Shown here in pieces: positions 30,007-37,407 of a DNA stretch of 44,935 bases. The position numbers were made by a program, and so were the translations under genes. Source of the stretch: an uncultured Pelagibacteraceae bacterium (lineage in GTDB: Bacteria > Pseudomonadota > Alphaproteobacteria > Pelagibacterales > AG-422-B15). The notes beneath the pieces were generated by a model. The model was not told the origin of the DNA and made no database searches. It worked only from the letters and a program-made list of their open reading frames with translations. The stretch is from contig CABYDZ010000009.1 of NCBI GenBank assembly GCA_902517885.1, positions 1-44,935 of the forward strand, written 5' to 3'. The stretch's first letter is position 1. The number at the start of each line of letters is the position of its first letter.

Positions 30007-30181
30007 TAAGTTAACTTTAGTTAGTGTTTTTATTTGTTTAATTTCCTGAAGGAAACTAAAATTAATGCTAGATTATATACATAATGATCATATGCCAAAA
30101 TGACAATGATCGATAAATGTAATTAAAAAATATTATAAAAATATTCATGCAATTCATAAGTTTATATAAATATCTTAAAGT
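30007..30181. promoter_or_regulatory. Divergent control region of glnB and nnrDE
   Basis: 175-bp AT-rich gap upstream of both glnB (minus) and nnrDE (plus). It contains the palindrome TTTCCT-GA-AGGAAA at 30042-30055, 36 bp before the glnB start, and palindromic pieces around ATGATCAT and ATCGAT near 30085-30115. Placement suggests operators and promoters for the nitrogen operon. I see no clear sigma-54 element (GG-N10-GC) or known riboswitch. Confidence 0.35.
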
Positions 30182-31669
30182 ATGACGGAATATATTCTTA
30201 CTAGCAAAGAAATGTCAATTGCAGATGAACTAACAATAAAGAGTGGAATTGGTAGTAAGGAACTAATGTTACAAGCTGGTACAAGTGTTTTAAAAAATCT
30301 ACCAACTAATGGGAATGCAAAAGCTCTTGTTGTTTGTGGTCCAGGAAATAACGGGGGCGATGGATATGTAATTGCTAAGCTTTTAAATAATGCAGGCAAA
30401 AAGGTAGATGTTTTATCATTTGATGATGGTAAAAAATTATCCAATGATAATCAGTTTTATAAAGACAAGTTGGACGATAATTTATTCATTCAGCATCCAG
30501 CTGACCTCTCTCAGTATGATTATGTTGTTGACGGAATTTTTGGTACTGGATTATCAAGAAAACTTCCAGAAAATATAATTGATTTCATAAATAAGATTAA
30601 CATGTCAAAGTTAGATGTTTATGCAATTGATGTGCCTACAGGGATAAATAGTGATACTTCTGAAATTTATGGAGAATGTTTTAAATGCAAAAAAACTATT
30701 ACATTTTTTAATAAGAAAATATGTCACTTTTTGCATCCCGGTAAAGAATATTGTGGGAGTGTAGTAGTTGAAGATATTGGAATAAAAGAAAATGTATTAA
30801 AAAAAATTATGCCTAAAATAAAAAAAAATGAACCGTCACTGTGGATTGATCAATTTCCCTTTCCCATATCAAGTGACCATAAGTATTCAAGAGGAATGCT
30901 GGTTATTAATACTGGTCTAAAATATCAAACTGGAGCAGCTCGATTAGCTGGTCGGTCCGCTTTGAGAGTCGGTGCAGGAGCAGTAACTATGGTCTGTGAT
31001 GAGGAAACGGCAGAAATATTAGAACCGCAAATCTCAGTAGAATTATTATCAGTAATAAAAGAAAAAAATGATTTTCAAAAACTCTTGAAAGACAAAAGAG
31101 TCTCAAGCGTACTCATAGGACCTGGAAATGGTGTGAATGACGAAACAAAAGCTAGAACTTTAATGGCATTAGCTTTTGTAGATCATTGTGTGATAGATGC
31201 AGATGCAATTACGTGCTTTGAAAATAATCCAACCGAGCTGTTTATTGATACTTATCCACATACAATACTAACTCCTCATGAGGGAGAATTTAAAAGACTA
31301 TTCGGTGAAGATATTGCATCAATGAACGATAAAGTTCTTAGATGCATTGAAGCAGCAAAGTTAGCTGGAAGTATAGTTTTACTAAAAGGTGCGGATACAG
31401 TTATAGCTAGTCCTAACGGTAATGTTGTAATAAATTCTAGCGAAGCTCCTTATTTAGCAACAGCAGGATCAGGCGATGTTCTTGCCGGAATCATTGCCTC
31501 TCTCGTTGGAGAAAATAAAATGAAGGCCTTTGATGCAGCTTGTGCCGGTGCATATATTCATTCAAAACTTGGGGAAATGCTAGGTCCAGGACTAATTGCT
31601 GAGGATCTTATTGACAACATTCCCTTGATGATTAAAAAGCTCCAATCGTATGCCAAAGACAAAAAATAA
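30182..31669 (+). CDS. nnrDE: Bifunctional NAD(P)HX epimerase / ADP-dependent dehydratase
   Basis: Repairs hydrated NADH and NADPH. 495 residues in two domains. The N-terminal YjeF_N epimerase (about 1-210) shows CGPGNNGGDGYVIAKLL (about 50-66), DGIFGTGLSR and AIDVPTGINSDT. The C-terminal ribokinase-like dehydratase (about 225-490) shows GPGNGVNDETK, HTILTPHEGEFKRLF, and GSGDVLAGIIASL with the catalytic Asp. This fusion is the common bacterial form, and linkage to glnB/glnA is typical in Alphaproteobacteria. The last 20 nt overlap the start of a secreted esterase gene. Confidence 0.94.
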   Translation: MTEYILTSKEMSIADELTIKSGIGSKELMLQAGTSVLKNLPTNGNAKALVVCGPGNNGGDGYVIAKLLNNAGKKVDVLSFDDGKKLSNDNQFYKDKLDDNLFIQHPADLSQYDYVVDGIFGTGLSRKLPENIIDFINKINMSKLDVYAIDVPTGINSDTSEIYGECFKCKKTITFFNKKICHFLHPGKEYCGSVVVEDIGIKENVLKKIMPKIKKNEPSLWIDQFPFPISSDHKYSRGMLVINTGLKYQTGAARLAGRSALRVGAGAVTMVCDEETAEILEPQISVELLSVIKEKNDFQKLLKDKRVSSVLIGPGNGVNDETKARTLMALAFVDHCVIDADAITCFENNPTELFIDTYPHTILTPHEGEFKRLFGEDIASMNDKVLRCIEAAKLAGSIVLLKGADTVIASPNGNVVINSSEAPYLATAGSGDVLAGIIASLVGENKMKAFDAACAGAYIHSKLGEMLGPGLIAEDLIDNIPLMIKKLQSYAKDKK

Positions 31670-33536
31670 AATAATTATAGCCCTGGTCTCTTTTATATTT
31701 CTGCAAGTTGGTTCACTGTATGCGGAAGTTTCTTATACCTTTAAAGTTAAAAATACAGAATTTATTGGTTCAGTTGAAAAAGAAAAAGATGGTAAAAAGA
31801 CAATCTCGTTTGTAGGGATCCCTTTTGCAAAGCCTCCAGTAGGCGATTTAAGATGGAAGGCCCCAAGGGAACTTGATATATATCCTGACACGTTTGAAGC
31901 AACCACCTTACCAAACAGATGCATGCAAGTAAGTAATTTTTACGATGAGATGGATGGTATTGAAGGAGGGTCGATTATAGGTTCAGAAGATTGTCTGTAT
32001 TTAAATATTTACCTTTCTGAAAAAGCTTATAACAGCAAAGAAAAACTCCCAGTTGTTTTTTGGATACATGGTGGAGGCAATACATGGGGATATTCAGCCT
32101 CAAATATATTCACATCGGGTGATTTTATTTTAGAACACGATGTAATATTGGTTACTACAAACTATAGATTAGGACCCTTTGGATGGTTTGCCTATAGTGG
32201 ACTAAATCAAGACTCAGATAACTCATTAGACAAAACAGCTAATTTTGGGACACTAGATATTATAAAGTCTCTTGACTGGGTTAATGAGCATATTTCACAT
32301 TTTAATGGAGACCCTGATAACATAACTATTTTTGGTGAGTCAGCTGGGGCTCGAAATGTTATTTCACTTATGTCTTCGCCTTTAAGTAAGGACTTGTTTC
32401 AAAGAGGTATTTCACAGAGCGGCTACTTAGGGTCAGACTCGCTAGAATATTCTGAAAATAACGACAGAGCAGGCTCTTTGAGTTTGTTAAAGCATCTTAT
32501 TAAATCAAAAAATCCAAATATTTTAGATGAAGAACTATCTAATTTTATGAGTAATAAGATGTTGTCTACTGAATTTTTAAGATCAGCAAGTGCAAAAGAT
32601 GTTATTTCTTATTATCGCGTGAGAAACGATAGTGGAGGATTGATAGATGTTCCAAATGTTATTCCAGATGGAGTCGTTATTCCAATGAAAGGCATATACG
32701 GAGTATACCGTGACGGTGAAATGCACGATAAGCCAATGATATTTGGATCCACAAGGGATGAGGATAAACTTTTTATGTTTGCAAATGATGAATTTGTAGA
32801 TAGACCTCTTGCATTTCTTAGACCTGTCTCAGAATATTTTAATTTATATGTTAAGCCCAAAGATCCGAAATTTTACGATGTATATGCAAGGTACATGGCT
32901 GAATCATGGAAATATGGAGCCGTTGACTTACCTTCAGACTTTACGTCTCTTAACAAAGAGTCGAATGTATATGCATATAGATTTGATTGGGATGAGCAAA
33001 ATAGTGATTTAGGACTTGATCAAATACTTGGCTTTAATATTCCCGGTGTAAATATAAATCTTAATCTCCCAAAATTATTGGGTGCTGGGCATGCGATGGA
33101 ATTGGCTTTTGTATTTAAATCTGGCGGTTTATTAGGTGAGAGTTTTGATGCAATTAATGATGTTATGTATGACGAAAATAATAAAGATACAGATTTAGAT
33201 CTGGCAACAAAAATGGGCAAGTACTGGGTAAATTTTGCATACGATGGGAATCCAAACTCCTTACCTTATGACGTAGACACAGAATGGAAGCCCTGGGACA
33301 AAAAAAATCAGGATGAAAGATTCATAGTTTTTGACACAGTAAATGACAAAGGGATTACTATGTTTAACAGTACTTTATCTGCAGATTCTATACTACAAGG
33401 AATATCAAGCGAGAATATAACTGTTAATCAGAAATGCTATATTATTGATAGAATGTTCAATAGAACAACTCTTACAAATGAAGAAGTTGATGAAATTTAC
33501 AGAACATTTATGAGTGGTAAATGTGCTAGAGCTTAA
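31650..33536 (+). CDS. Secreted type-B carboxylesterase
   Basis: Alpha/beta-hydrolase of the carboxylesterase/cholinesterase family, 628 residues. Residues 1-25 are a signal peptide (charged start, hydrophobic core, cleavage near SLYA), so it acts in the periplasm or outside. FVGIPFAKPPVGDLRW (54-69) and SEDCLYLNIY are family marks. The oxyanion hole is HGGGN at 140-144. The catalytic triad is Ser231 in FGESAGA, Glu371 in GSTRDED and His481 in GAGHAMEL. Its start lies inside nnrDE, so it is translationally coupled to an unrelated cytoplasmic enzyme. The ester substrate is unknown. Confidence 0.9.
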   Translation: MPKTKNKIIIALVSFIFLQVGSLYAEVSYTFKVKNTEFIGSVEKEKDGKKTISFVGIPFAKPPVGDLRWKAPRELDIYPDTFEATTLPNRCMQVSNFYDEMDGIEGGSIIGSEDCLYLNIYLSEKAYNSKEKLPVVFWIHGGGNTWGYSASNIFTSGDFILEHDVILVTTNYRLGPFGWFAYSGLNQDSDNSLDKTANFGTLDIIKSLDWVNEHISHFNGDPDNITIFGESAGARNVISLMSSPLSKDLFQRGISQSGYLGSDSLEYSENNDRAGSLSLLKHLIKSKNPNILDEELSNFMSNKMLSTEFLRSASAKDVISYYRVRNDSGGLIDVPNVIPDGVVIPMKGIYGVYRDGEMHDKPMIFGSTRDEDKLFMFANDEFVDRPLAFLRPVSEYFNLYVKPKDPKFYDVYARYMAESWKYGAVDLPSDFTSLNKESNVYAYRFDWDEQNSDLGLDQILGFNIPGVNINLNLPKLLGAGHAMELAFVFKSGGLLGESFDAINDVMYDENNKDTDLDLATKMGKYWVNFAYDGNPNSLPYDVDTEWKPWDKKNQDERFIVFDTVNDKGITMFNSTLSADSILQGISSENITVNQKCYIIDRMFNRTTLTNEEVDEIYRTFMSGKCARA

Positions 33537-33751
33537 GCTTTAGTTAGCTTTATTTTATAGTTGTCTACAGTAGTTATCTCTTGAATGCCATCAATGTGCA
33601 TTTTGAAATTTTTATATTCTTTTTTTTCTTTCACTTTTTTTCGAGCATCTTTTTCATCTTTTGCACAAACAAAAATATTGGTATGACCCTCGTAAAAGCC
33701 GTCTGAAATATTAGGATCATAGAAACCTGTATGGACTTGAAATAATTTCAT
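33533..33751 (-). CDS. Small protein, DUF1543-like
   Basis: 72 residues, no signal peptide or membrane helix. The segment HIDGIQEITTVDNYKIKL near the end and the FYEGHTNIFVCAKDEKDA middle resemble DUF1543 proteins, whose typical end is HIDxxxEIxxVDGYxIxL. Function unknown. The gene shares its TTAA stop tetranucleotide with the convergent esterase gene and starts only 19 bp from a divergent DUF2256 gene. The family call is from memory of the motif and is moderate. Confidence 0.6.
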   Translation of the reverse strand: MKLFQVHTGFYDPNISDGFYEGHTNIFVCAKDEKDARKKVKEKKEYKNFKMHIDGIQEITTVDNYKIKLTKA

Positions 33752-33770
33752 ACTATTTAATAATTAGATC

Positions 33771-33905
33771 ATGAAAAAAGAAAACTTACCATCTAAAATA
33801 TGTCCCGTATGCAATAGACCTTTCAACTGGAGAAAAAAATGGAGATTGAACTGGGGTCGTGTTGTTTACTGCTCAAAAAAATGTGCAGGAATTAAAAAAA
33901 ATTAA
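33771..33905 (+). CDS. DUF2256 family small zinc-ribbon-like protein
   Basis: 44-residue protein starting ATG 33771 and stopping TAA 33903-33905. The sequence KICPVCNRPFNWRKKW (residues 9-24) followed by VVYCSKKCAG (31-40) matches the DUF2256 pattern: CPxCxRPFxWRKKW, then YCSxxC. Four cysteines (11, 14, 34, 38) could bind one zinc. Function of the family is unknown. The gene is easy to miss because of its size. It ends sharing TTAA with the convergent dehydrogenase gene and is divergent, by 19 bp, from the DUF1543-like gene. Confidence 0.85.
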   Translation: MKKENLPSKICPVCNRPFNWRKKWRLNWGRVVYCSKKCAGIKKN

Positions 33906-34861
33906 ACAATGTTTCTTTTTTTACCTTTATAAAAGGAATTTATATTTTCTATTAATTGATTAATTGCTTTTTGAAGTGTTTCTCGTGATGCCCACGCAGT
34001 ATGAGGTGTCCAAATAAAATTAGATTTATTTAAAATGCTATAATAAGCGTGAGATGAATGAGGTGGCTCCTTAGATGTTACATCTATTCCTGCCCCCGCA
34101 ATAATCTTGCGTTTCAATGCTTTTGTTAAATCAATTTCATTAACAATACCACCTCTAGCAGTATTTATTAGAATTAAGTTTTTCTTCATAATTCTTAATT
34201 CTTTCATTGTAATGAGGTCTTGCGTGCTACTATTTAGCGGACAATGTATAGAAAGGTAGTCAAGTGATGAAATGAATTTTTTAAAATCATTCTTTTTATA
34301 ATTTCTAACTGAAAAAAATTTAGTATTCATTCCAAATGCTTTTGTTAATCGTCCAACTTTTAAACCGATAGAACCTTTGCCGATAATCCCCATTGTCTTG
34401 CCGTACAAGTCATTAATTTCTCTACTTAGTAATGCAAATACTTTTCTTTTTTGCCAAAGCTTATTGTTAATATCATTTTCAAGGCCTTTAATATTTTTGG
34501 ACAGTGTCAGCATGAGTGTTAATACGTGCTCAGAAACAGAAATAGAGGCATAATCTATAAGATTACAAACTGAAATATTATTTTTCTTGCAATAATCTAA
34601 GTCAATTATATTTGTACCTGTCGCTGTTATAGCAATGAGTTCTAATTTTTTTGCATGAACTAAATTAGATTTATTCAGTTCTATTTTGTTTGTAATAATT
34701 ATATTTGCATTTCTAATTCTTTTGCTGACATCTGAGTTTTTCGTAAAATTATATGTTTTCCATGAATGATTGAATTCAATCTTGGGTAACAAACAGTTTT
34801 TTGGAAATGTTGATCTATCAAGAAATACTATTTTTTTTTTCATATTTAATTTTAATAACAT
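33902..34861 (-). CDS. D-2-hydroxyacid dehydrogenase, glycerate dehydrogenase-like
   Basis: NAD(P)-dependent oxidoreductase interconverting 2-keto and D-2-hydroxy acids. 319 residues. Dinucleotide motif GKGSIG is at 161-166. Catalytic residues are Arg236 (NTARGG), Glu265 (SKEPP) and His287 in TPHTAWAS; this HxAWAS ending is typical of hydroxypyruvate/glycerate dehydrogenases. The first six residues before Met7 may be dispensable. It is the last conserved metabolic gene before the accessory region. The exact acid (glycerate, glyoxylate or other) is not certain. Confidence 0.87.
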   Translation of the reverse strand: MLLKLNMKKKIVFLDRSTFPKNCLLPKIEFNHSWKTYNFTKNSDVSKRIRNANIIITNKIELNKSNLVHAKKLELIAITATGTNIIDLDYCKKNNISVCNLIDYASISVSEHVLTLMLTLSKNIKGLENDINNKLWQKRKVFALLSREINDLYGKTMGIIGKGSIGLKVGRLTKAFGMNTKFFSVRNYKKNDFKKFISSLDYLSIHCPLNSSTQDLITMKELRIMKKNLILINTARGGIVNEIDLTKALKRKIIAGAGIDVTSKEPPHSSHAYYSILNKSNFIWTPHTAWASRETLQKAINQLIENINSFYKGKKRNIV

Positions 34862-34958
34862 TTAATTGAAAGCTACATATATTGCCGATTTTTTTATGAT
34901 ATTCATATATATATAAAAAATAAACTGACATTTTATAAAATTTCTCTAATCTTTTCTT

Positions 34959-35735
34959 ATGTATAAATTAATAGCATCATTATCCCTATTGATATTTATT
35001 TCTTCAAACGCTCATGCTGGTAAGTTAGAGAAAGGAGAAGTCTATTCAGGGGAAATAAAAAAAGTTGAGCATTATTTATATAATCTCAACTTACCAAAAG
35101 GTGATTGGGAAGTATTTGGAATAGATAGAATTTTATCACACAATAATGAGTCATATATTATATTAGGGCAAATCATTGAAAATGAGTTGTCAGCAATAAT
35201 TTGGTTGGATTTCATTACAGATCCGAGTGAATACGGGTGGTATACTCCCGATAGTTCAGTCTGCAATGATTGGGAAGACCAGAATTCAAATTATCATAAA
35301 TCAACCTACAAAAGAAAGCTTGCTAACGCAGTTAGTAAAGGCTCCTGCATCTCTGTATGGGTTGATAATGATATCTATGAGGGCTCTTATGACTGGGCTG
35401 ATGAATTTGAGCAAGCTAAGAATAAATTAAGAAGTAGAAATATTGAATTACCAAGTGCAATACTTTGGATCGATCAACTCTTAATTACTAAAGAGGCTTA
35501 TGCAGGTATCTTCATTGGAATAAATCCAAAACATAATGCCGACATTTATACAAGAAGTAGAATTGGATATACATACAGTGAATGGCACTCATATAATATT
35601 GATAGCTATGAAAGAAAAAAAAATTATATGGATAAAGCTATCAATGCATCTAAAGCCATGAACGAACAAAATTATAAAGCTCTAGAAAAAAGAAAAGTTA
35701 TGGATCTACGCTTCATCGATCGATTGTTGAAATAA
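34959..35735 (+). CDS. Secreted protein of unknown function (YSG-type family, member 1)
   Basis: I do not recognise a named family. 258 residues with a clear signal peptide (about 1-20, cleavage AHA/G). The mature start KLEKGEVYSGEIK, followed by LPKGDWEVFG (about 48-57), is shared with the next gene (KLEKNNTYSGTIK, LPPGEWLL), so they are paralogues. Rich in Trp and Tyr; two Cys near 97 and 124 could form a disulfide. The C-terminal RKVMDLRFIDRLLK is echoed in the frameshifted neighbour as LDLRFFDQV. First gene of the accessory segment, 97 bp from the divergent dehydrogenase gene. Confidence 0.7.
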   Translation: MYKLIASLSLLIFISSNAHAGKLEKGEVYSGEIKKVEHYLYNLNLPKGDWEVFGIDRILSHNNESYIILGQIIENELSAIIWLDFITDPSEYGWYTPDSSVCNDWEDQNSNYHKSTYKRKLANAVSKGSCISVWVDNDIYEGSYDWADEFEQAKNKLRSRNIELPSAILWIDQLLITKEAYAGIFIGINPKHNADIYTRSRIGYTYSEWHSYNIDSYERKKNYMDKAINASKAMNEQNYKALEKRKVMDLRFIDRLLK

Positions 35736-35759
35736 TATAAATTTTAAGTAAACTGAAGT

Positions 35760-36287
35760 ATGAAAAAATCTCTTACTAAGATACTTGTTTCAGTTGTCAT
35801 TTTATTTTCACTAACACTTTCTGCAAACGCATTAAAATTAGAGAAAAATAATACTTATTCGGGAACCATTAAGGATAGCAATAGAAATAATATTCCATTA
35901 CCTCCTGGAGAATGGTTACTAACAGAAAAAAATATTAATAAGCCTAAAGGAAGATCATTAGGAAGTTTCGTTGAGTATACCTTTTATAATTCTGATGTTG
36001 GGTATGTCTTTTATTATGGCCCTAAGGGAACTAAAGGTTCAGCAGATATGTGGGTTGGACGTAAAACCCCATCAGTGTGTGATGGAAGCCCCATAGCTGG
36101 CAAGACTAAAATAAGAGGAATAAATAATACTGAGTGGTGCGTTTTTGATGATGGCGAATACATAGAATTTAGAAATTATACAGCTCAAAATTTTAGTTCA
36201 TATTATCATGCATACTATATAGATAAGATACTCTTAAGAGATACATCAAAATCAACAATACAATCAATTGGATCTCAGATTTTTTGA
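35760..36287 (+). CDS. Secreted protein, N-terminal part of a frameshifted gene (member 2)
   Basis: 175 residues, unknown function. Signal peptide about 1-24 (cleavage ANA/L), then KLEKNNTYSGTIK and LPPGEWLL as in member 1. Two cysteines (about 102 and 121) again look like a disulfide pair. The frame closes at 36287 right after HAYYIDKILLRDTSKSTIQS, while the expected continuation, LDLRFFDQV, is in the +1 frame (next entry). Dropping one base within 36238-36287 would give a 307-residue protein ending in a SHOCT-like tail. Frameshift, pseudogene or sequence error cannot be told apart here. Confidence 0.6.
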   Translation: MKKSLTKILVSVVILFSLTLSANALKLEKNNTYSGTIKDSNRNNIPLPPGEWLLTEKNINKPKGRSLGSFVEYTFYNSDVGYVFYYGPKGTKGSADMWVGRKTPSVCDGSPIAGKTKIRGINNTEWCVFDDGEYIEFRNYTAQNFSSYYHAYYIDKILLRDTSKSTIQSIGSQIF

Positions 36288-36684
36288 TCAGGTAACGAAA
36301 AATAAAGCTGGTGATTTAAGTTTCTTATCAAATCGTATAGATCTTAATAAGTCTTCATCATTTACAAGCAATTATACAAGCGATTACTCTAGTCAAACTG
36401 AAAGTAAATATCAATCATTATCTAATAAAGAAATCTGTATAAAAGCTACTAAACTAGATGGCTCTGGATGGATGCCTTCGCATAGTAATGATCATGTAAA
36501 AGAAGCATGGTCAAGAGATTTAAATATAAATGAATGTCGTGTTTTGACAGGTAGAAAAATTGGAAAAAAGGATAATAGTAGCTTAAAAGATAAGCTTATC
36601 GAATTAAAGTCTCTATTAAATGAGGGATTAATTACACAGGATCAATTTGATAAAAAAAGTAACGAGATATTGGATTCATATTAG
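36268..36684 (+). CDS. C-terminal part of the frameshifted gene, with SHOCT-like tail
   Basis: 138 codons from a TTG; probably not an independent gene but the rest of the preceding one in the +1 frame. It begins LDLRFFDQVTKNK, matching the end of member 1 (MDLRFIDRLLK). A Ser-rich linker follows, then a region with two Cys, then about 30 residues LKDKLIELKSLLNEGLITQD...ILDSY, which fit the SHOCT pattern (short helical hairpin, GLIT-xxxF). SHOCT tails are thought to mediate oligomerisation. The stop TAG is part of the first TAGGACCA word next to the direct repeat. Confidence 0.5.
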   Translation: MDLRFFDQVTKNKAGDLSFLSNRIDLNKSSSFTSNYTSDYSSQTESKYQSLSNKEICIKATKLDGSGWMPSHSNDHVKEAWSRDLNINECRVLTGRKIGKKDNSSLKDKLIELKSLLNEGLITQDQFDKKSNEILDSY

Positions 36685-36700
36685 GACCATTATAGGACCA
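36682..36700 (+). repeat. Paired TAGGACCA words, 11-bp period
   Basis: TAGGACCA occurs at 36682-36689 and 36693-36700, separated by TTA, 8 bp before the left 138-bp repeat. The layout equals the TGGTGACA pair before the right repeat, but with another word. Helical-period pairs beside an attachment site resemble arm-type binding sites of tyrosine recombinases; this is inference. Confidence 0.5.
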
Positions 36701-36708
36701 CTCCTCAT

Positions 36709-36846
36709 CAAAAAACCCCTTAAACCAAAACCTTAGCTCCATAAAAAAATAGATGTAAACTGTTGAGAAATAGTCTATTTTGCATTTTCTATTAATCGCG
36801 GATATGGTGGAATTGGTAGACACGCTGGTTTTAGGTACCAGTGAGG
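36709..36846 (+). repeat. 138-bp direct repeat, left copy
   Basis: Identical base for base to 37924-38061, offset 1215. It begins CAAAAAACCCCTTAAACC and ends ACCAGTGAGG. Bases 36709-36797 correspond to DNA upstream of tRNA-Leu, presumably including its promoter, and 36798-36846 to the first 49 nt of the tRNA. Read as the left attachment-site copy (attL) of an inserted element. Confidence 0.92.
36798..36846 (+). pseudogene. tRNA-Leu(UAG) 5' fragment
   Basis: First 49 nt of the tRNA-Leu gene: acceptor strand GCGGATA, D arm, full anticodon stem-loop with TAG, and the first side of the variable arm. After 36846 the sequence leaves the tRNA (GTACATAACG) and no T arm or acceptor partner follows. 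Since the upstream DNA is also duplicated, the fragment could still be transcribed. Confidence 0.9.
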
Positions 36847-36913
36847 GTACATAACGTAAGTAAAGTCATTTCAATTACTTATAGTTAATATTTAATAACA
36901 TTATCTGCTATTT

Positions 36914-36930
36914 GTGACACCATGGTGACA
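36914..36930 (+). repeat. Paired GTGACA words, left end of element
   Basis: GTGACA at 36914-36919 and 36925-36930, 11-bp period, spanning GTGACACCATGGTGACA, preceded by ATTATCTG. The same arrangement (ATTATCTG followed by paired GTGACA) recurs at the right end, in the same orientation. Confidence 0.55.
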
Positions 36931-36972
36931 CTTCTTAATTAAAATAATAATAGTTATAGGGTATGATTACTC

Positions 36973-37407
36973 ATGAAAAAGATATTAATTATATCAATAT
37001 TTTTATTTACTTTCAGTGCAAACATAAATGCTAAAGAAATTTCATGTGATTTTCATTTTAAGGAAGTGCAGATTAAAATAGGTGGCTTAGATTTGCCGTA
37101 TACTTATGATGTGTATTCATTTTCGTTGCGTTTTAATAGCATGGAGCAAAAAATAAAAAACATAGTAGATATTTATTTCGAAAAGCCTGTCAATGACATT
37201 ATAGATGAATTCAATAATGTTCAAACAGAATTTGTACAAAATATATTCTATAATGATAATCTAAGTGAAAATGAGAAATCAACTCTTAAATTTTTTCATT
37301 ACTTAGGATCAGAACTATCAGGTGAACGTTATACAAGTCAAAATTTAAATTCATTCCATAAAGCGATTTTAAAAACGCCTGATGATGAAAAAAAAAGAGA
37401 TAATTAA
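36973..37407 (+). CDS. Secreted protein, N-terminal part of a frameshifted cargo gene
   Basis: 144 residues, family not recognised. Signal peptide about 1-20 (cleavage INA/K), then ISCDFHFKEVQIKIGGLDLP with one Cys, and a mostly acidic, Asn-rich remainder. The frame ends in TPDDEKKRDN because of an A9 run (37388-37396). Loss of one A (or gain of two) would fuse it to the next frame and give a 301-residue protein with a SHOCT-like tail. It does not share the KLEKxxxYSG motif of the genes left of the repeat. Only gene start carried by the putative element. Confidence 0.55.
   Translation: MKKILIISIFLFTFSANINAKEISCDFHFKEVQIKIGGLDLPYTYDVYSFSLRFNSMEQKIKNIVDIYFEKPVNDIIDEFNNVQTEFVQNIFYNDNLSENEKSTLKFFHYLGSELSGERYTSQNLNSFHKAILKTPDDEKKRDN

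Noticed and set aside
30007-30181. Sigma-54 promoter or glutamine riboswitch before glnB
   Set aside because: I could not find a GG-N10-GC element at a sensible distance or the conserved core of a glutamine-binding RNA.
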